DNA from: Paralichthys olivaceus | Taxonomy: Eukaryota; Chordata; Actinopteri; Pleuronectiformes; Paralichthyidae | Assembly: GCF_024713975.1 (NCBI RefSeq) | Contig: NC_091103.1 | Location: forward strand, 139,501 to 203,500 | Direction of reading: 5' to 3' | DNA length: 64,000 bases | Shown: one piece after another, positions 25,822 to 38,686 of the stretch | Position numbering within the stretch: the stretch's first letter is position 1 | How the letters are laid out: every line of letters begins with the position of its first letter | The notes under the pieces: generated by a model | Seen by the model: the letters and a program-made list of their open reading frames with translations, nothing else | Database searches by the model: none | Told to the model about the DNA's origin: nothing | Program-made: the position numbers and the translations under genes

Positions 25822-26960
25822 AGAATGGACGAAGAAGCGTTTTCAAAGCTTCCAGAGGGTCTTTACTGTAGGGGCAGAAGTGCCCTGGGGATTATGGGAT
25901 ATTGAACCATCAACACCGTTTACATACAGAAAAAAACATATACACAGAAAAAGTATAATATTATCATCACTGCTTACAGAGTCTCTAACCCAAGTTTAAA
26001 TCCCTGGTATCACATCAGAATGAGAACATGTGGAGTTTCCATAGAAAACGTCTCCCCTCACTTTATAAAGTCAGTAATTGGCAATTAAAGAGATGAAGTC
26101 TAGAACCAGGTATGGACGGGCCTCGGACACAGGAGTCGTCCCCTGGACCTCAGGATGCTCTAAATGGGGGGGTTGGAGAGTTCGTATGCTTGAAATGGTT
26201 TCTTGTGTTGAGCGGTGGCCTCCAGTCATTTTCTATATTTATCTATATATATAGATATATATATAAGAATACTGTCAGTTTTCTTCTCTGGCTCGTCTGC
26301 AGAGAGGCAGCTGGTTGCTAGGCAACAGTAGCATAGTGGTGAAGAGAACTCTCAGTGACAACATGGCTTCTGATGGAGGAACATGAAGCTGAGTTACAGA
26401 CCATCACTCAAGGGGCTTGATCACACCTTTGTCCTCACCTGCACCTGGTCTGTCCATCACCACCCGTCCTCCCCCGTCATCTGATCCCACTCTTCACCCC
26501 AGCGTCTGACATCTGATGACAAGACCACGAAGTCGATCATTAAACCAACGTGGTGTAATAAATTAATCTGATGATTTCATTTTCATCTTAACAAACTGGA
26601 GAATAATTAGTGTACGTCATTTCCCAGAATACTTTGCTTCTCTCATTTTAACCTTGTCCCATCTCGTCTGTGTCCAGGAGTGTTTCCTGTTGACGTCGTC
26701 CGTGATGAGCAGCAGCTCCGTCCTCCAATCACCATCAAACGTTCAGTCATGTGACTGGCAGCTGTCAACATGCCGACGTTCTTCTGAAAGATCAGCCAGG
26801 AGAAGATTGATCCTCCGAGCTGCTGGTAAACAGGAAGTGATGTCACATCCTGACGCTGCTGATGTTCTACTCTTCTGTGGTTTTTTTAGGTTTTGATTTT
26901 TGTAAACGTTGGATGAGAAAATTAAAACCTAAAGAAAATACAGAGCAGACGGAAGACGAC
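25822..26960. other. Unassigned stretch with one weak exon candidate
   Basis: No recognised gene. A (TA)n-like patch lies at 26240-26265. Bases 26678-26754 follow a good acceptor (tctgtgtccag) and read VFPVDVVRDEQQLRPP then ITIKRSVM and a stop. This has the flavour of a conserved C-terminus, but I could not match it to a family. If real, it would be the last exon of a plus-strand gene starting near 21 kb, with a 3' UTR running through the 27-kb array to AATAAA at about 27746. Confidence 0.2.
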
Positions 26961-26966
26961 GGAATT

Positions 26967-27545
26967 TAAACACCTGCTCACCTTCATCACCTGCTCACCT
27001 TCATCACCTGTTCACCTTCATCACCTGCTCCTGTTCACCTTCATCACCTGTTCACCTTCATCACCTGTTCACCTTCATCACCTGTTCACCTTCATCACTT
27101 CATCACCTGCTCACCTTCATCACCTGTTCACCTTCATCACCTGCTCACCTTCATCACCTGCTCACCTTCATCACCTGCTCACCTTCATCACCTGCTCAGC
27201 TTCATCACTTCATCACCTGTTCACCTTCATCACCTGTTCACCTGTTCACCTTCATCACCTGTTCACCTTCATCACCTGCTCAGCTTCATCACTTCATCAC
27301 CTGTTCACCTTCATCACCTGCTCACCTTCATCACCTTCATCACTTCATCACCTGCTCACCTTCATCACCTTCATCACTTCATCACCTGCTCACCTTCATC
27401 ACTTCATCACCTGCTCACCTTCATCACTTGCTCATCTTCATCACCTGCTCACCTTCATCACCTGCTCACCTTCATCACCTGCTCACCTTCATCACTTCAT
27501 CACCTGCTAAGCTTCATCACTTCATCACCTGCTCATCTTCATCAT
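26967..27545 (+). repeat. 17-18-bp minisatellite (TCATCACCTGCTCACCT)
   Basis: About 33 units alternating cctgctcaccttcatca and cctgttcaccttcatca, with shorter cttcatcact units interspersed. Non-coding. Confidence 0.92.
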
Positions 27546-27834
27546 GTAGTGTACATTGAGCAGCCAATCACAGTCCAGAACACACTGTGGCTTCAGTGTT
27601 TATTTCAGTGTCTGATGATCGGATCTGTGTGACGTGTTTGTTTACTTTTAAAAATCAGTAAAAAAATTTCCTCTGATTCTGAAGTTGTTTTATTTGTAAA
27701 GAAAAATTCTGTGGATTTTAATATTTGCGATTTCCTTCATTTCTAATAAATTCAAATTGAACAAAACAAACCTGATTCTTTATGATCACTATTATTTACA
27801 GTGTATTTTATAGAATATAATGTTGGTTTGTTCA

Positions 27835-28060
27835 TCCGGGACGATGATCTGTCTCTCAAAGACCAGGGCCCTGAACTATGAAGCAGGATTTGTGGTTATC
27901 AGGTTAACTTCAGGTTTAATTCAGGTAACTGAAGCTTGTTCCCTTGTTATCGGGTAAATCACCATGGTAACATGCTAAACAGCTGACCTGCTCCAGGTTA
28001 AGTTGGAGATAAGAGATCAAACATTATAAAGCTCCTGTTCTGTCCTGTTCTTCCTGCATC
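27835..28060. mobile_element. Dispersed element, short form (copy A)
   Basis: Contains gaactatgaagcagg, a short ggttaacttcaggttt motif, ttgttatcgggtaaat, ccatggtaacatgct and ctccaggttaagttggagat in that order. The same words, in reverse complement, frame the minisatellite at 49010-50290. No coding sequence. The class is unknown; the gaag...caggatt start resembles an abundant fish non-autonomous repeat. Confidence 0.6.
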
Positions 28061-28219
28061 TAGCAGCTTTAAATGTTCATTTTATTCTGGATGATTGTTC
28101 TCAGATTTTTATTAGACAACAGACGAGGAAAACCTGAGTTAACTTAACGAGTTGAGAACCAGCGTCATGTGACCACTGATCCTGACCGTTCAGACCTGGT
28201 CTAGGTCTGGATGTTGTCC

Positions 28220-28340
28220 GGGGGCCTGTATAATGAAGCGAGTTCAACTTACTCAGGATATCTTCCAGTTATCCAGCTGAACCTGACAAACACTCAGCCC
28301 TGCAGTCAGTCTGCAGGGCTGAGTGTTGCCTGAGAGTCAG
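28220..28340. mobile_element. Related element fragment ending in a perfect hairpin
   Basis: Begins gggcctgtataatgaagcga, similar to the start of copy A, and ends in a 17-bp perfect inverted repeat with a five-base loop (28289-28305 and 28311-28327, core agccctgcag/ctgcagggct). Confidence 0.45.
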
Positions 28341-28834
28341 AACTGGGGGAAACAGACCCCTGAGCTCTCTGTGTGTGGATGGACAGATGAATGGATGGAG
28401 GTGTAATTAAATCCTCGTCCCTCAGCTCCGTCTGAAAGTTTGTCTCCTCCTCCGTTTCTGAGCGACACATCACCAGCAGCCTGATGCTCTGGACTCTGAC
28501 ATGATTGGACGACTGCTAGTAGTCCCCCGGGCCCCGGGGCCTTCAGCCAGAAACAAAGAGGCATTGTAGGGATTCTCCTCCAGAGCCACAGAGCTCTGCA
28601 GGAGAATCTGAGAAACCAGAGTTCAAAGGTCAATTCATTCTCAATGTGCTTTTTTTGTTTGGTCCATGTCCCATATGCTACCATGGAGGAGGCTGAGTGT
28701 ATGACCTATACTGCAACCAGCCACCAGGGGAAGATCCAGATGATCTGTTTTTACTCTTTGGAGCCGGTATGTGCATCTTTATTTACAGGCTGCAATCCTG
28801 ATCAGAGTGTTTTCAGTTACTCAGTTATTCCTGA

Positions 28835-29025
28835 TCTCAGATGGTCCAGGTCTCTGATGGTCCTGATCTTAGATGGTCCAGGTCTCTGATGGTCCTGATC
28901 TTAGATGGTCCAGGTCTCAGTTGGTCAAGGTCTCTGATGGTCCTGGTCTCAGATGTCCTGGTCTCTGGTGGTCCTGATCTCAGATGGTCCAGGTCTCTGA
29001 TGGTCCTGGTCTCTGGTGGTCACAT
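28835..29025 (+). repeat. Short minisatellite (GGTCTCTGATGGTCC)
   Basis: About eleven diverged copies of a 15-17-bp unit, tctgatggtcctgatcttagatggtccagg-type halves. Non-coding spacer before mmp23. Confidence 0.8.
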
Positions 29026-29582
29026 GATCAGCTGACTGACAGTGTTTGGATGAACTGAACTTTTCTTTCTAATCAAAATAATTAATTTTGAATCAAAAAT
29101 ACTTCTTAAGAATTATTATCGTAGTTTTTATTCATCTATTGTTTAAAACTTTCTTCTGTGTTCTTCTTAGATTGAACAGAAATAACTTTTATGACAGACT
29201 CCAGGTAATCCAGAACAGATGTGCAGAACCTCAGGAATGTGTCCAGGTTTATTTGCAGATGACAGTAAAGAACAAAGAGGAACCAGTGGAACCGGTTCAG
29301 AGTCTGTTCTCGTGTTGACTCCTCAGGGTTCTCCTGTGTGTTTGGACAGATGTTCTGAGAGGAGACAAACATCTGGACTGCTGCTGCTGGGAAAACACCT
29401 CAGGGTGGCCCTACCTGTGGCCCCAGACCCTGAGGCCCCCGGGGGCCCCCAAGGACACAAGCAGAAGCAGGTCAGAATGTTTGTGTGTCTTCAGCTCAGA
29501 CTCTGATCCAGAACCTGCACCAGGATCTACCTGAACCAAGATCTGCTCATATCTGCAGTTAAAGGGTTAAACCGTGTGTAAA

Positions 29583-29585
29583 CAC

Positions 29586-29617
<32 letters not shown>

Positions 29618-29618
29618 C
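29583..29618 (+). repeat. (CA)n microsatellite upstream of mmp23
   Basis: Short CA run immediately before the GC-rich mmp23 5' region. Confidence 0.85.
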
Positions 29619-29873
29619 TGACCCCGCCCCTCCGGAGCAGAGACTCTCCGGGAAGTTTCTTCAGTTCAGTCCGGAGCCGAACTCAGGGACCGGGTCCAGA
29701 CCGTAATCCACCCGAGTCATCTGGTCCTGCCTCAGAGGACACGCTGACCCGGGACAGTTCGGGTCTTTTTAACTCTTTACTCGCTCGGATCCGGACGCGC
29801 GGTGGTTTTACGCGTCTCCAGGTCGGTTCCGTTGGACCATGAATCCAGTGTAAGATCTGATCGAGTTCTCGTC
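29619..29873 (+). promoter_or_regulatory. mmp23: GC-rich promoter and 5' UTR of mmp23
   Basis: GC-rich 250 bases before the assigned start codon. A short upstream frame (ATG at 29839, MNPV then stop) precedes the main ATG and could dampen translation. Confidence 0.45.
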
Positions 29874-32633
29874 ATGGACCCGGTTCAGCTGCTGCTGCTG
29901 CTGCTGATGATGATGATGATGAAGGTGAGCTCTGATCATTGATTAGTTTCTAAAATCAATTCTTTAATGGAGTTCTGGGTGAAAATAAATGAATCCGTTT
30001 GTCCACAGAGATCTGGTCTTGATCTGGTTCTGGTCTCTGGAGCGTTTCCATTACAAAAACAAGAAATAAGTTTAATTAATTCAAATGTTCAAAGTTGTTT
30101 TACTCAACAGATCAGAAATAAATTATACAACAAGAAACATGTTCCTCACGTGTTCCTGACGTGTCCCTCACATGTTCTGCAGGTTCTGTATGTGAGAACA
30201 AATGTCTGGGTCAGTGTCTCTGGACATTTTCTGGAACTTTTCCTGCAGCCTCTAGTAAAACATCTGGAAAATGTCAGAGTGAGTCCATGTGTGAAAACAG
30301 CAGGAAAATGTCCAAACTCTATTTTCTAGAATTCATGTGTGAACACATCTTGAGTCGTCGGGTTTGAGTTGGTTGTAGTTTGTATCTTCACCACTAGATG
30401 TCATTTAATAACTTGCTTGACATCTTCAAGTGTCGGTAACGTAGACAAGTGCACTTTATGTTCACATGCACCTGAAGACTTCACTAACTCCTTCAGAGTT
30501 GTAACTTCACGTAATGATGATCATCATGAACGTTTTAGCGCCACCTCTGGTCAGAGTGTTCCTGTTGCTTCACATGTGTTTGACACATTTCACATCTGTA
30601 TGAGATCAGCCACGGAACCACTGAACCACTGTCCCACTGAACCACTGTCCCACTGAAACACTGTCCCACTGAACCACTGTCCCACTGAATGTCCCACTGA
30701 ATGTCCCACTGAACCACTGGTCCCATACACCCCTGGTATTAACATGTGGTTTTTGTGATCCCATTTCAAGTGTATGCTTTACGTTCCTGTACTTATGTCT
30801 TTGTGAGGACCATTTGAAGCATAGACCGACAGAGTGAGGACATTTTGTCCTCACTTCTTCAGAGGCTGTTTGAGGGTTCAGACTTAAGGGTCATTTAGTT
30901 GTGATGGTTAAGGTTAGGACTGTGTGTGTGTGTGTTGTGGATCAGTGTTGATGTTGATCATCACACGTTAACACCACGTTATTACCATGTTATTTCCACG
31001 TGTTATTACCATGTTATTACCATGTTATTACCATGTTATTACCATGTTATTACCATGTGTTAACACCACGTTATTACCATGTTATTACCATGTTATTACC
31101 ATGTTATTACCACGTGTTAACACCACGTTATTACCATGTTATTACCACGTGTTATTACCATGTTATTACCATGTGTTAACACCACGTGTTATTACCATGT
31201 TATTACCACGTGTTAACACCACGTTATTACCATGTTATTACCATGTTATTACCACGTGTTAACACCACGTTATTACCATGTTATTACCATGTTATTACCA
31301 TGTTATTACCATGTGTTAACACCACGTTATTACCATGTTATTTCCACGTGTTATTACCACGTTATTACCACGTGTTAACACCACGTTATTACCATGTGTT
31401 ATTACCACGTTATTACCATGTTATTACCACGTGTTATTACCATGTTATTACCATGTTATTACCATGTTATTACCACGTGTTAACACCACGTTATTACCAT
31501 GTTATTACCACGTGTTATTACCACGTTATTACCATGTTATTACCACGTGTTATTACCATGTTATTACCACATGTTAACACCACGTTATTACCATGTTATT
31601 ACCACGTGTTATTACCATGTTATTACCATGTGTTAACACCAGCTGTTATTACCATGTTATTACCACGTTATTACCACGTGTTAACACCACGTTATTACCA
31701 TGTTATTACCATGTTATTACCACGTGTTATTACCACGTGTTAACACCACGTTATTACCATGTTATTACCATGTTATTACCACGTGTTATTACCACGTGTT
31801 AACACCACGTTATTACCATGTTATTACCACATGTTATTACCATGTTATTACCATGTGTTAACACCACATGTTATTACCATGTTATTACCACATGTTATTA
31901 CCATGTTATTACCACGTGTTATTACCACGTGTTAACACCACGTTATTACCATGTTATTACCATGTTATTACCACGTGTTAACACCACGTGTTAACACCAC
32001 GTGTTATTACCATGTTATTACCACATGTTATTACCATGTTATTACCACGTGTTAACACCACGTGTTATTACCATGTTATTAACACGTGTTAACACAATGT
32101 GTTTCTAGTTAACCAGATTAGCTGCTCAAAAAAAACACTTGGATATTAACAAATATGTAAAGAAGGTCAAAAGCACCGTAAAAGAAACATTATAAATATA
32201 TATATATATATATTTATGTTTATATATGTAATATATGATTGTTATTTAATCAAGGTTTTATTTTTATTTAATTATTATTTGAATTGTCAAGTCGTATATT
32301 CCTCATGTTATTCATCTGAGTTTATGTCTCATGTTGTTACTTCCTGATGTTTAAAGTCTGTATAAAACATGTTTAGTGTTTTAAACTTGTTACTGTTTGT
32401 ATGTTCTGTTGTAAATAAAGTTTAAACAGAACACAGACGAGTCAGGTTCTAACGACTTCTTTGCTTCATCACGTTCACGTCAGAGTCAAGAAACGGAACA
32501 TCAGAGGAAGTGCAGCTGATTGGTTCATGTTGTGTGTCTACAGATGTGCGGCAGCAGAGCAACGGAGCTGAGAAACAAACGTTACGCTGTTAATCCTCTG
32601 GGACACAAGTGGTCTCACCACAACATCACATAC

Positions 32634-32688
<55 letters not shown>

Positions 32689-34538
32689 CAGGTTACATCA
32701 GCTGCTCTCTGTTTGTCCTTCTCTCAGAATCATCAAGTTTCCAAACACTCTGAATGTGGACGACACTAAGAAGGCCATCAGCATCGCCTTCACCAAGTGG
32801 AGCGACGTATCTCCTCTGACCTTCTCAGAGCTAACTGATGGCAACGCCACAGCTGACATCACCATCGGTACGAGCAGGAGGCGAGAGGTTTGATGTTTGT
32901 GGTTCAGTTTTATAAAATAGTGTTTGTCTGTGTCAGGTTTCTACACCTTCAACCACACCGACTGCTGGTGGTCTCCTCTACACCCCTGCTTCGATGGCCT
33001 GAACGGCGAGCTGGCTCATGCTTTCCTGCCGCCACGAGGAGAAATACACTTTGACAACCACGAGTTCTGGATCCTCGGCAAGTCAAGATTCAGCTGGAAA
33101 CAAGGCAAGAGTTCAAAAAGCAGTAGGAGAATGGCCCAAACTAAAAACTCAAAGTAGACGTTAAATAAAGACGTTTGTTCAAGCGTTCATGTTTCTGATG
33201 AGCTTGTTGCCGACCGTTATGTGAACTGATTCTTCAGGTGTGTGGCTGAACGATCTGGTTCAGGTGGCAGCTCATGAGATCGGTCATGCTCTCGGCCTGT
33301 GGCACTCCAGAGACCCTCAGGCGCTGATGCATCCCAACGCCACCTACACTGGACAGAGGAACATCGCTCAGGACGACATTTGGGGCATCCAGAGACTCTA
33401 CGGTAAAGTTCAACACCAGCTGAGCTGCTCACTAATGCTGAGTTCAGACATTTTCCATCTTCTCTCTCAAAGGTTAATTCACAGGATGAGAATGTCATGA
33501 CAACAACAAGATCAAGAATATACCTAATTTACCTTCACGACAGTGAAGAAAAAGTTAATGGAAGTAAACATAGGTTGGACCTGCTGCGTCAGTAGCATAC
33601 TGCTGACATGACGATATCATGTATGATCGTTTCAGTGACACATGTTGACCATTGGTGTGCAGGTTGTCTGGATAAGAAGCGAGTCTGTGATCCGTGGGCT
33701 CGACTCGGCTTCTGTGAGCGGAGGAAGATGTTTATGAAGAAGAACTGTCCTCAGCGCTGTGACCTCTGTTATGGTGAGTCCACATCGCTCCTCTGGTCCA
33801 ACAGAAACCTGAACCTGATGGTCCGGTCCTTGAACTGTCTCTGGTATGAAAATCATTTCCTGTCTGTGTCTTGCCCACAGAGCCTCTGGAAGCGGTTAGC
33901 ACACCAACACCGTCTCCAGCCAACATCAAGATCAAGATGGTTCCCAGAGGGAAGGTGGTGGGTTTCCGCTGTGGAACCAAAAACTCTCGCTCTCCACCCA
34001 AAGTCAGGTAATCTGATCGCTTTATTTGTACGTCATCAAATCACAAACAGACATTATGTCAAGGTACTTTACATGGTAAGAATATTGTAGAGAAACAAGA
34101 ATCACTGACCAGAGTGGAGAGAAAAAACAGTTTGACACTTCCTGTAGAAACATTAAGATCAATAACCGTTAACCAATGACCTTCGTCAGCTGATTCAGTT
34201 CCTCGTTTTTCATGGAGGTGGTTTGGTGTCACAGCTTTACTACTAGTGCAGTACACAGTTTTTCCTGAGCGTGGTGCTAGAGTTGTGAATGATCTGATCA
34301 TCAGTAGAAACTCACCTACATCTCTGGCGTTCATCTGTCCTGCAGCTGGTTTAAAGACGGCGAGCAGATCGTCGCCTCTGTCCCCGGCTACATCGTCTTG
34401 AAGGACCGAGACCTTCGCATTATCGCCAACGAGTTTAATGAGGGCGTTTACACCTGTCGCATCCATCGACGTGGGGACATCGTATCTGCCAACTCCTGGG
34501 CCATCCGACTAAAACCAGAGCAACCGTCCAACAGCTGA
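29874..34538 (+). CDS. mmp23: Matrix metalloproteinase 23 (cysteine-array MMP)
   Basis: Membrane-tethered zinc endopeptidase of the secretory pathway, with ShK and immunoglobulin domains instead of hemopexin repeats. Eight coding exons: 29874-29924, 32544-32635, 32728-32867, 32937-33104, 33238-33402, 33663-33773, 33881-34007 and 34346-34538. They sum to 348 codons plus stop. Exon 1 gives a short leucine/methionine run (residues 6-16). The furin-type site RNKR ends at residue 30. The catalytic motif [11 protein letters not shown] is at 163-173. The ShK toxin-like domain spans about C207-C241, and the Ig domain runs from FRCGTK to YTCRI. There is no PRCGVPD cysteine switch, as known for MMP23. 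The region before the furin site is only 30 residues, against about 79 in human, so an upstream or intron-1 exon may be missing. Intron 4 uses a GC donor at 33105. Confidence 0.93.
30605..30722 (+). repeat. CCACTGTCCCACTGAA short array (mmp23 intron 1)
   Basis: About ten diverged copies of a 9-16-bp unit cactgaaccactgtccc. Non-coding. Confidence 0.75.
30968..32096 (+). repeat. 11-bp minisatellite rich in CACGTG (mmp23 intron 1)
   Basis: About 100 units alternating ttattaccatg, ttattaccacg and gtgttaacaccacg. The junction ccacgtgtta makes a perfect CACGTG E-box, and gtgttaacac is a ten-base palindrome with GTTAAC. Dozens of each occur over 1.1 kb. Plus-strand frames over it are artefacts. Confidence 0.94.
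32636..32689 (+). repeat. (GT)n microsatellite (mmp23 intron 2)
   Basis: About 26 GT dinucleotides beginning at the donor of exon 2, so the donor is gtgtgt and its exact position depends on the caca-tacag|gtgt boundary. Confidence 0.9.
34008..34090 (-). mobile_element. Short 3'-end fragment of a LINE/SINE-type repeat
   Basis: The words ctttatttgtacgtcat and atgtcaaggtactttacatgg match the layout of a second piece at 37765-37850 (attttatttgtatag ... atatcaaggctctttacat). Such sequences are common 3' ends of fish retroposons. Confidence 0.45.
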
Positions 34539-35959
34539 GGACAAAACATGATGAACTGTTTTTATATTAGTGGAACGACTCACTACGATTGGATATGACA
34601 GAAAGTCACTCTGCAAACAAACCAAACCATGGTTGAGTTTGATCCAGACCCAGAACACCTCTCTCCGTGTGTGAGGAACCTTTCACAGTCTGAAGGTCTG
34701 AAACAAAGGAGGAGTCACAGAGTGAAACCTGCGGCTCCATCATCCAGTTCCTCCTATCTCAGATATTGGCGCCACCATCTTCACCTGGTGATGTCAGAAC
34801 GTTTGATTGAATTAATTGGATCACATCAGTTTTAGTATTTCTGTTAGCGCCCCCCCCAGTAATGTATGTGACATGTATGTAATATAAGTCATGTGACAGC
34901 TCTGACATCTCATTGAATCTTTTATTTTTCAGTTGCTCACATTGTTTGACGTCTGTTCCTCTTCTTCGCTGACCATCGTTCTAAAAACAGTCCTTTGTTT
35001 GACACTGATTTACCCACAATGCACTGCATGAGTCTGATGCAGAGAAACATGATGAAATAATTTAAATAAATTTGGTTTCTAACATTTATATTCTTCACAT
35101 TTAAATTAGTAACAAGTCGTTAAAATTCACCTGTTGTCTCCAAGTGACCTCACGGTGACGACAGCCGCTGATGCACTGTGGGATACCGTCTGTTTCCGTC
35201 CAGATAGTGACGTCATGTGGACGCTCATAGCTACTGCACCAACCTCTGTGGTCAACAGATCCGAAACTCATCTGTTTGTCAACCTCTAACCTGCTCTCTG
35301 ATTGGACCAGAGCTCTGGCCGTGAGAACATGTGAAGAACATGTGAGGAACATGGTATGAACACGTGAATACATCGTTCCATCTTCAAAATCAAACTTTAT
35401 TGTGTGAACACAACTGTTCAGGTGAGGCTGCACACGGTGCAGACACACACCTGTCATCACCTCCAACCTTCTGATTCAAAAGACCTTCATCATGTCGTCG
35501 TCCTCATCTTCATCCTCAGAGCCGTGATGAAGATGAGGAGGACGACAGACCTGAGATCAGCTCAGACTCGAACACACAAAGATTCATTTATTCTGGTCTG
35601 TTATAAAATGTGCCCCCCCTCACCCCCTCTTTTGTGGCACTGATAAGGTGTAATCAGAGGGGGTGGGGCTACAGCACAGGTAAACAGAAGAAAGGCACGT
35701 GTGTGGCTGCTTACAGGCAGAGAAACACTGAGAAGGTCAGCGGGCGGCGACACATTAAATCAACAAAGATAACGGTAGAGACGCAGGCCGGGGGGCGGGG
35801 CTGGTCCTCAGGGTTGGTTTGGTCGGAGAGTACAGGAATGTTTGTTTGGATGAACTCGGGGTGGGAACACGACGACCCATCTGATGATGTTGGTGTTTGC
35901 GGCTCCTTCATCTTCAGTTGCTCACTGTCGTGGCCCCACCCCCTGCTGGTGACATCACT
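34539..35959. other. Convergent 3' region of mmp23 and serp1
   Basis: The mmp23 3' UTR probably ends after AATAAA at 35065-35070. On the minus strand, TTTATT at 35587-35592 is a likely poly(A) signal for serp1, giving a 3' UTR of about 370 bases. A second minus signal lies near 35396. No other gene seen. Confidence 0.55.
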
Positions 35960-37103
<1,144 letters not shown>

Positions 37104-37419
37104 TCAGGACTTTCACCGATGTTCGGACGATGTTGGGACGATGTTCGGACGATGCTCGGGTCCAGCTGTTTTTCCTGCGGACGCTGACGAACTGTGAGAG
37201 AATCACGATCTGTCTACGTACTCAAAAAGCTGAAAAGCTGAAGCCCCGCCCCTCACATCCGGGAGGCACAGCCACTTCTGTGTAAAGCTGCTGTCTGTGA
37301 AAAGAAGACTTCCTGTCTGCCCTTTCAAATTAAGTCCACCCTCTTCATGAAACTTGTTTTCAGTATGACGCATTAATCACTCAGGACAAAATAAAACATA
37401 AATATAATATAAAAGTCTT

Positions 37420-37760
37420 TGGCTTTACTCAGCTGGGTGTCGTCTGCGTAACAAGTCTGTGGTGCTTTCTCATGATGTTGCCTAACATCATATATAAGGT
37501 GAAGAGGTCCAAGGACAGAACCTTGTGGAACTCCATGACTAACTTGCATGTGCATGGGGGGGGGGGTCATTGATGACGTTGACAAACTGAAATCTATCTG
37601 ATAAATATGACTGAAACCAGTCTGAAGTTCCTCTGATCCCTTCATGTTGTTCTAGTCTCTGTGATCTTATGATCTATGGTGTCAAACGCTGCACTAAGGT
37701 CCAACAGGACGAGGACAGAGACAAGTCCATCATCTGAGGCCATGAAAAGGTCATGAGTGA
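37420..37760 (-). mobile_element. LINE fragment, L2-clade-like reverse transcriptase (minus)
   Basis: On the minus strand the pieces [25 protein letters not shown] and CYADDTQL follow in the order of a non-LTR reverse transcriptase. The wording matches the fish L2/Maui-type consensus I know. It is truncated and internally deleted relative to the copy at 53170. A G10 tract lies at 37557-37566. Confidence 0.75.
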
Positions 37761-37764
37761 CTTT

Positions 37765-37855
37765 TAATATTCAATTCAATTTTATTTGTATAGTGTCATC
37801 TCATAATATACATTATATCAAGGCTCTTTACATAGATGGTCAAGATCTTAACATA
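37765..37855. mobile_element. Retroposon 3'-end-like fragment
   Basis: Words attcaattcaattttatttg and atatcaaggctctttacata, a widespread fish repeat end. It abuts the LINE fragment at 37420-37760 and may belong to it. Confidence 0.45.
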
Positions 37856-38254
37856 GTGCTGTTTCTGTGCTGTGATGATTTTAAATCCTGACTCGATGTA
37901 AATATTGAATAGTTTTATTTTATATTTTATATTTCATCAACTGTCCTTTAATTTTGCTTTGTTCTGAAACCGGAAGTAGTTTCTCCCTCAGTTGCTTTGA
38001 ACAAACTTCACTGAGGTCAAAACTTCAAATTTTAATAGAATAATATTTTATTTTTGTTTGAAAATATTTTACGCTATTGTTGATAAATCGCCTCACGTGA
38101 CGTCACACCGGTGGAGTGAATTTCTCGGAGTCTTCTTTGAATGACGTGTCGTAAGGTCAGGGCCTGTATGCTGATGTGGCACTGAAAGACACACCTCCTG
38201 CTGCTATGACGTATTTCCGGGACAGGATACTTTCTTCTTCCGGTTCTCAGCAAC

Positions 38255-38652
38255 ATGGCGCCTCCAGTGCCGCTGTTCGCAGGTGGGTGATACACTTTCT
38301 TTAAAGCAGCAGGTTTTACATATAAGTTGAGTTAACACCGACACGTGGTGAGTTTGTCCCGGACACACCGGAGCTTCAGTCCGCTGCTGAGCCGCTCGTC
38401 TCCCGCTCTGCGATCCAGAAGCAACTTTAAACCAAACTTCACTCAATTCTGCCATCATGTGTTTTCAAAGAGTTCTTAAACGAACAGATGTAAAATGAAA
38501 TAATTGAAGAGTTCAGATAAATTCATCTCATTCAAACACACAGGAGGATCAAGATAAATCAAGTTTGAACAGAAACAGAACCGTGATCCTGCAGAAATGA
38601 ATAAAGTTTATAGCTCTGTGTACACACACACACTCATATATATATATATATC

Positions 38653-38686
<34 letters not shown>

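Noticed and set aside
21623-25846. Minus-strand reading frames of 400-1380 residues (leucine/serine/valine repeats)
   Set aside because: All three minus frames give the same repetitive text because the DNA period is 10 bp. There is no start context, splice structure or family match. Minisatellite shadow.
25846-26340. Plus-strand frame near 26112-26321 as a gene
   Set aside because: Low-complexity end (TA repeats), no splice-bounded partner exons and no recognisable family.
26643-26846. Minus-strand frame with IFSWLIFQKNVGML
   Set aside because: No family match, no upstream exon, and it overlaps a better-bounded but still weak plus-strand exon candidate.
33105-33112. GT donor at 33111 as the normal end of mmp23 exon 4
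   Set aside because: Donor context is poor (A|gttcaa) and adds two residues not seen in the family; the GC donor six bases earlier fits consensus and alignment.
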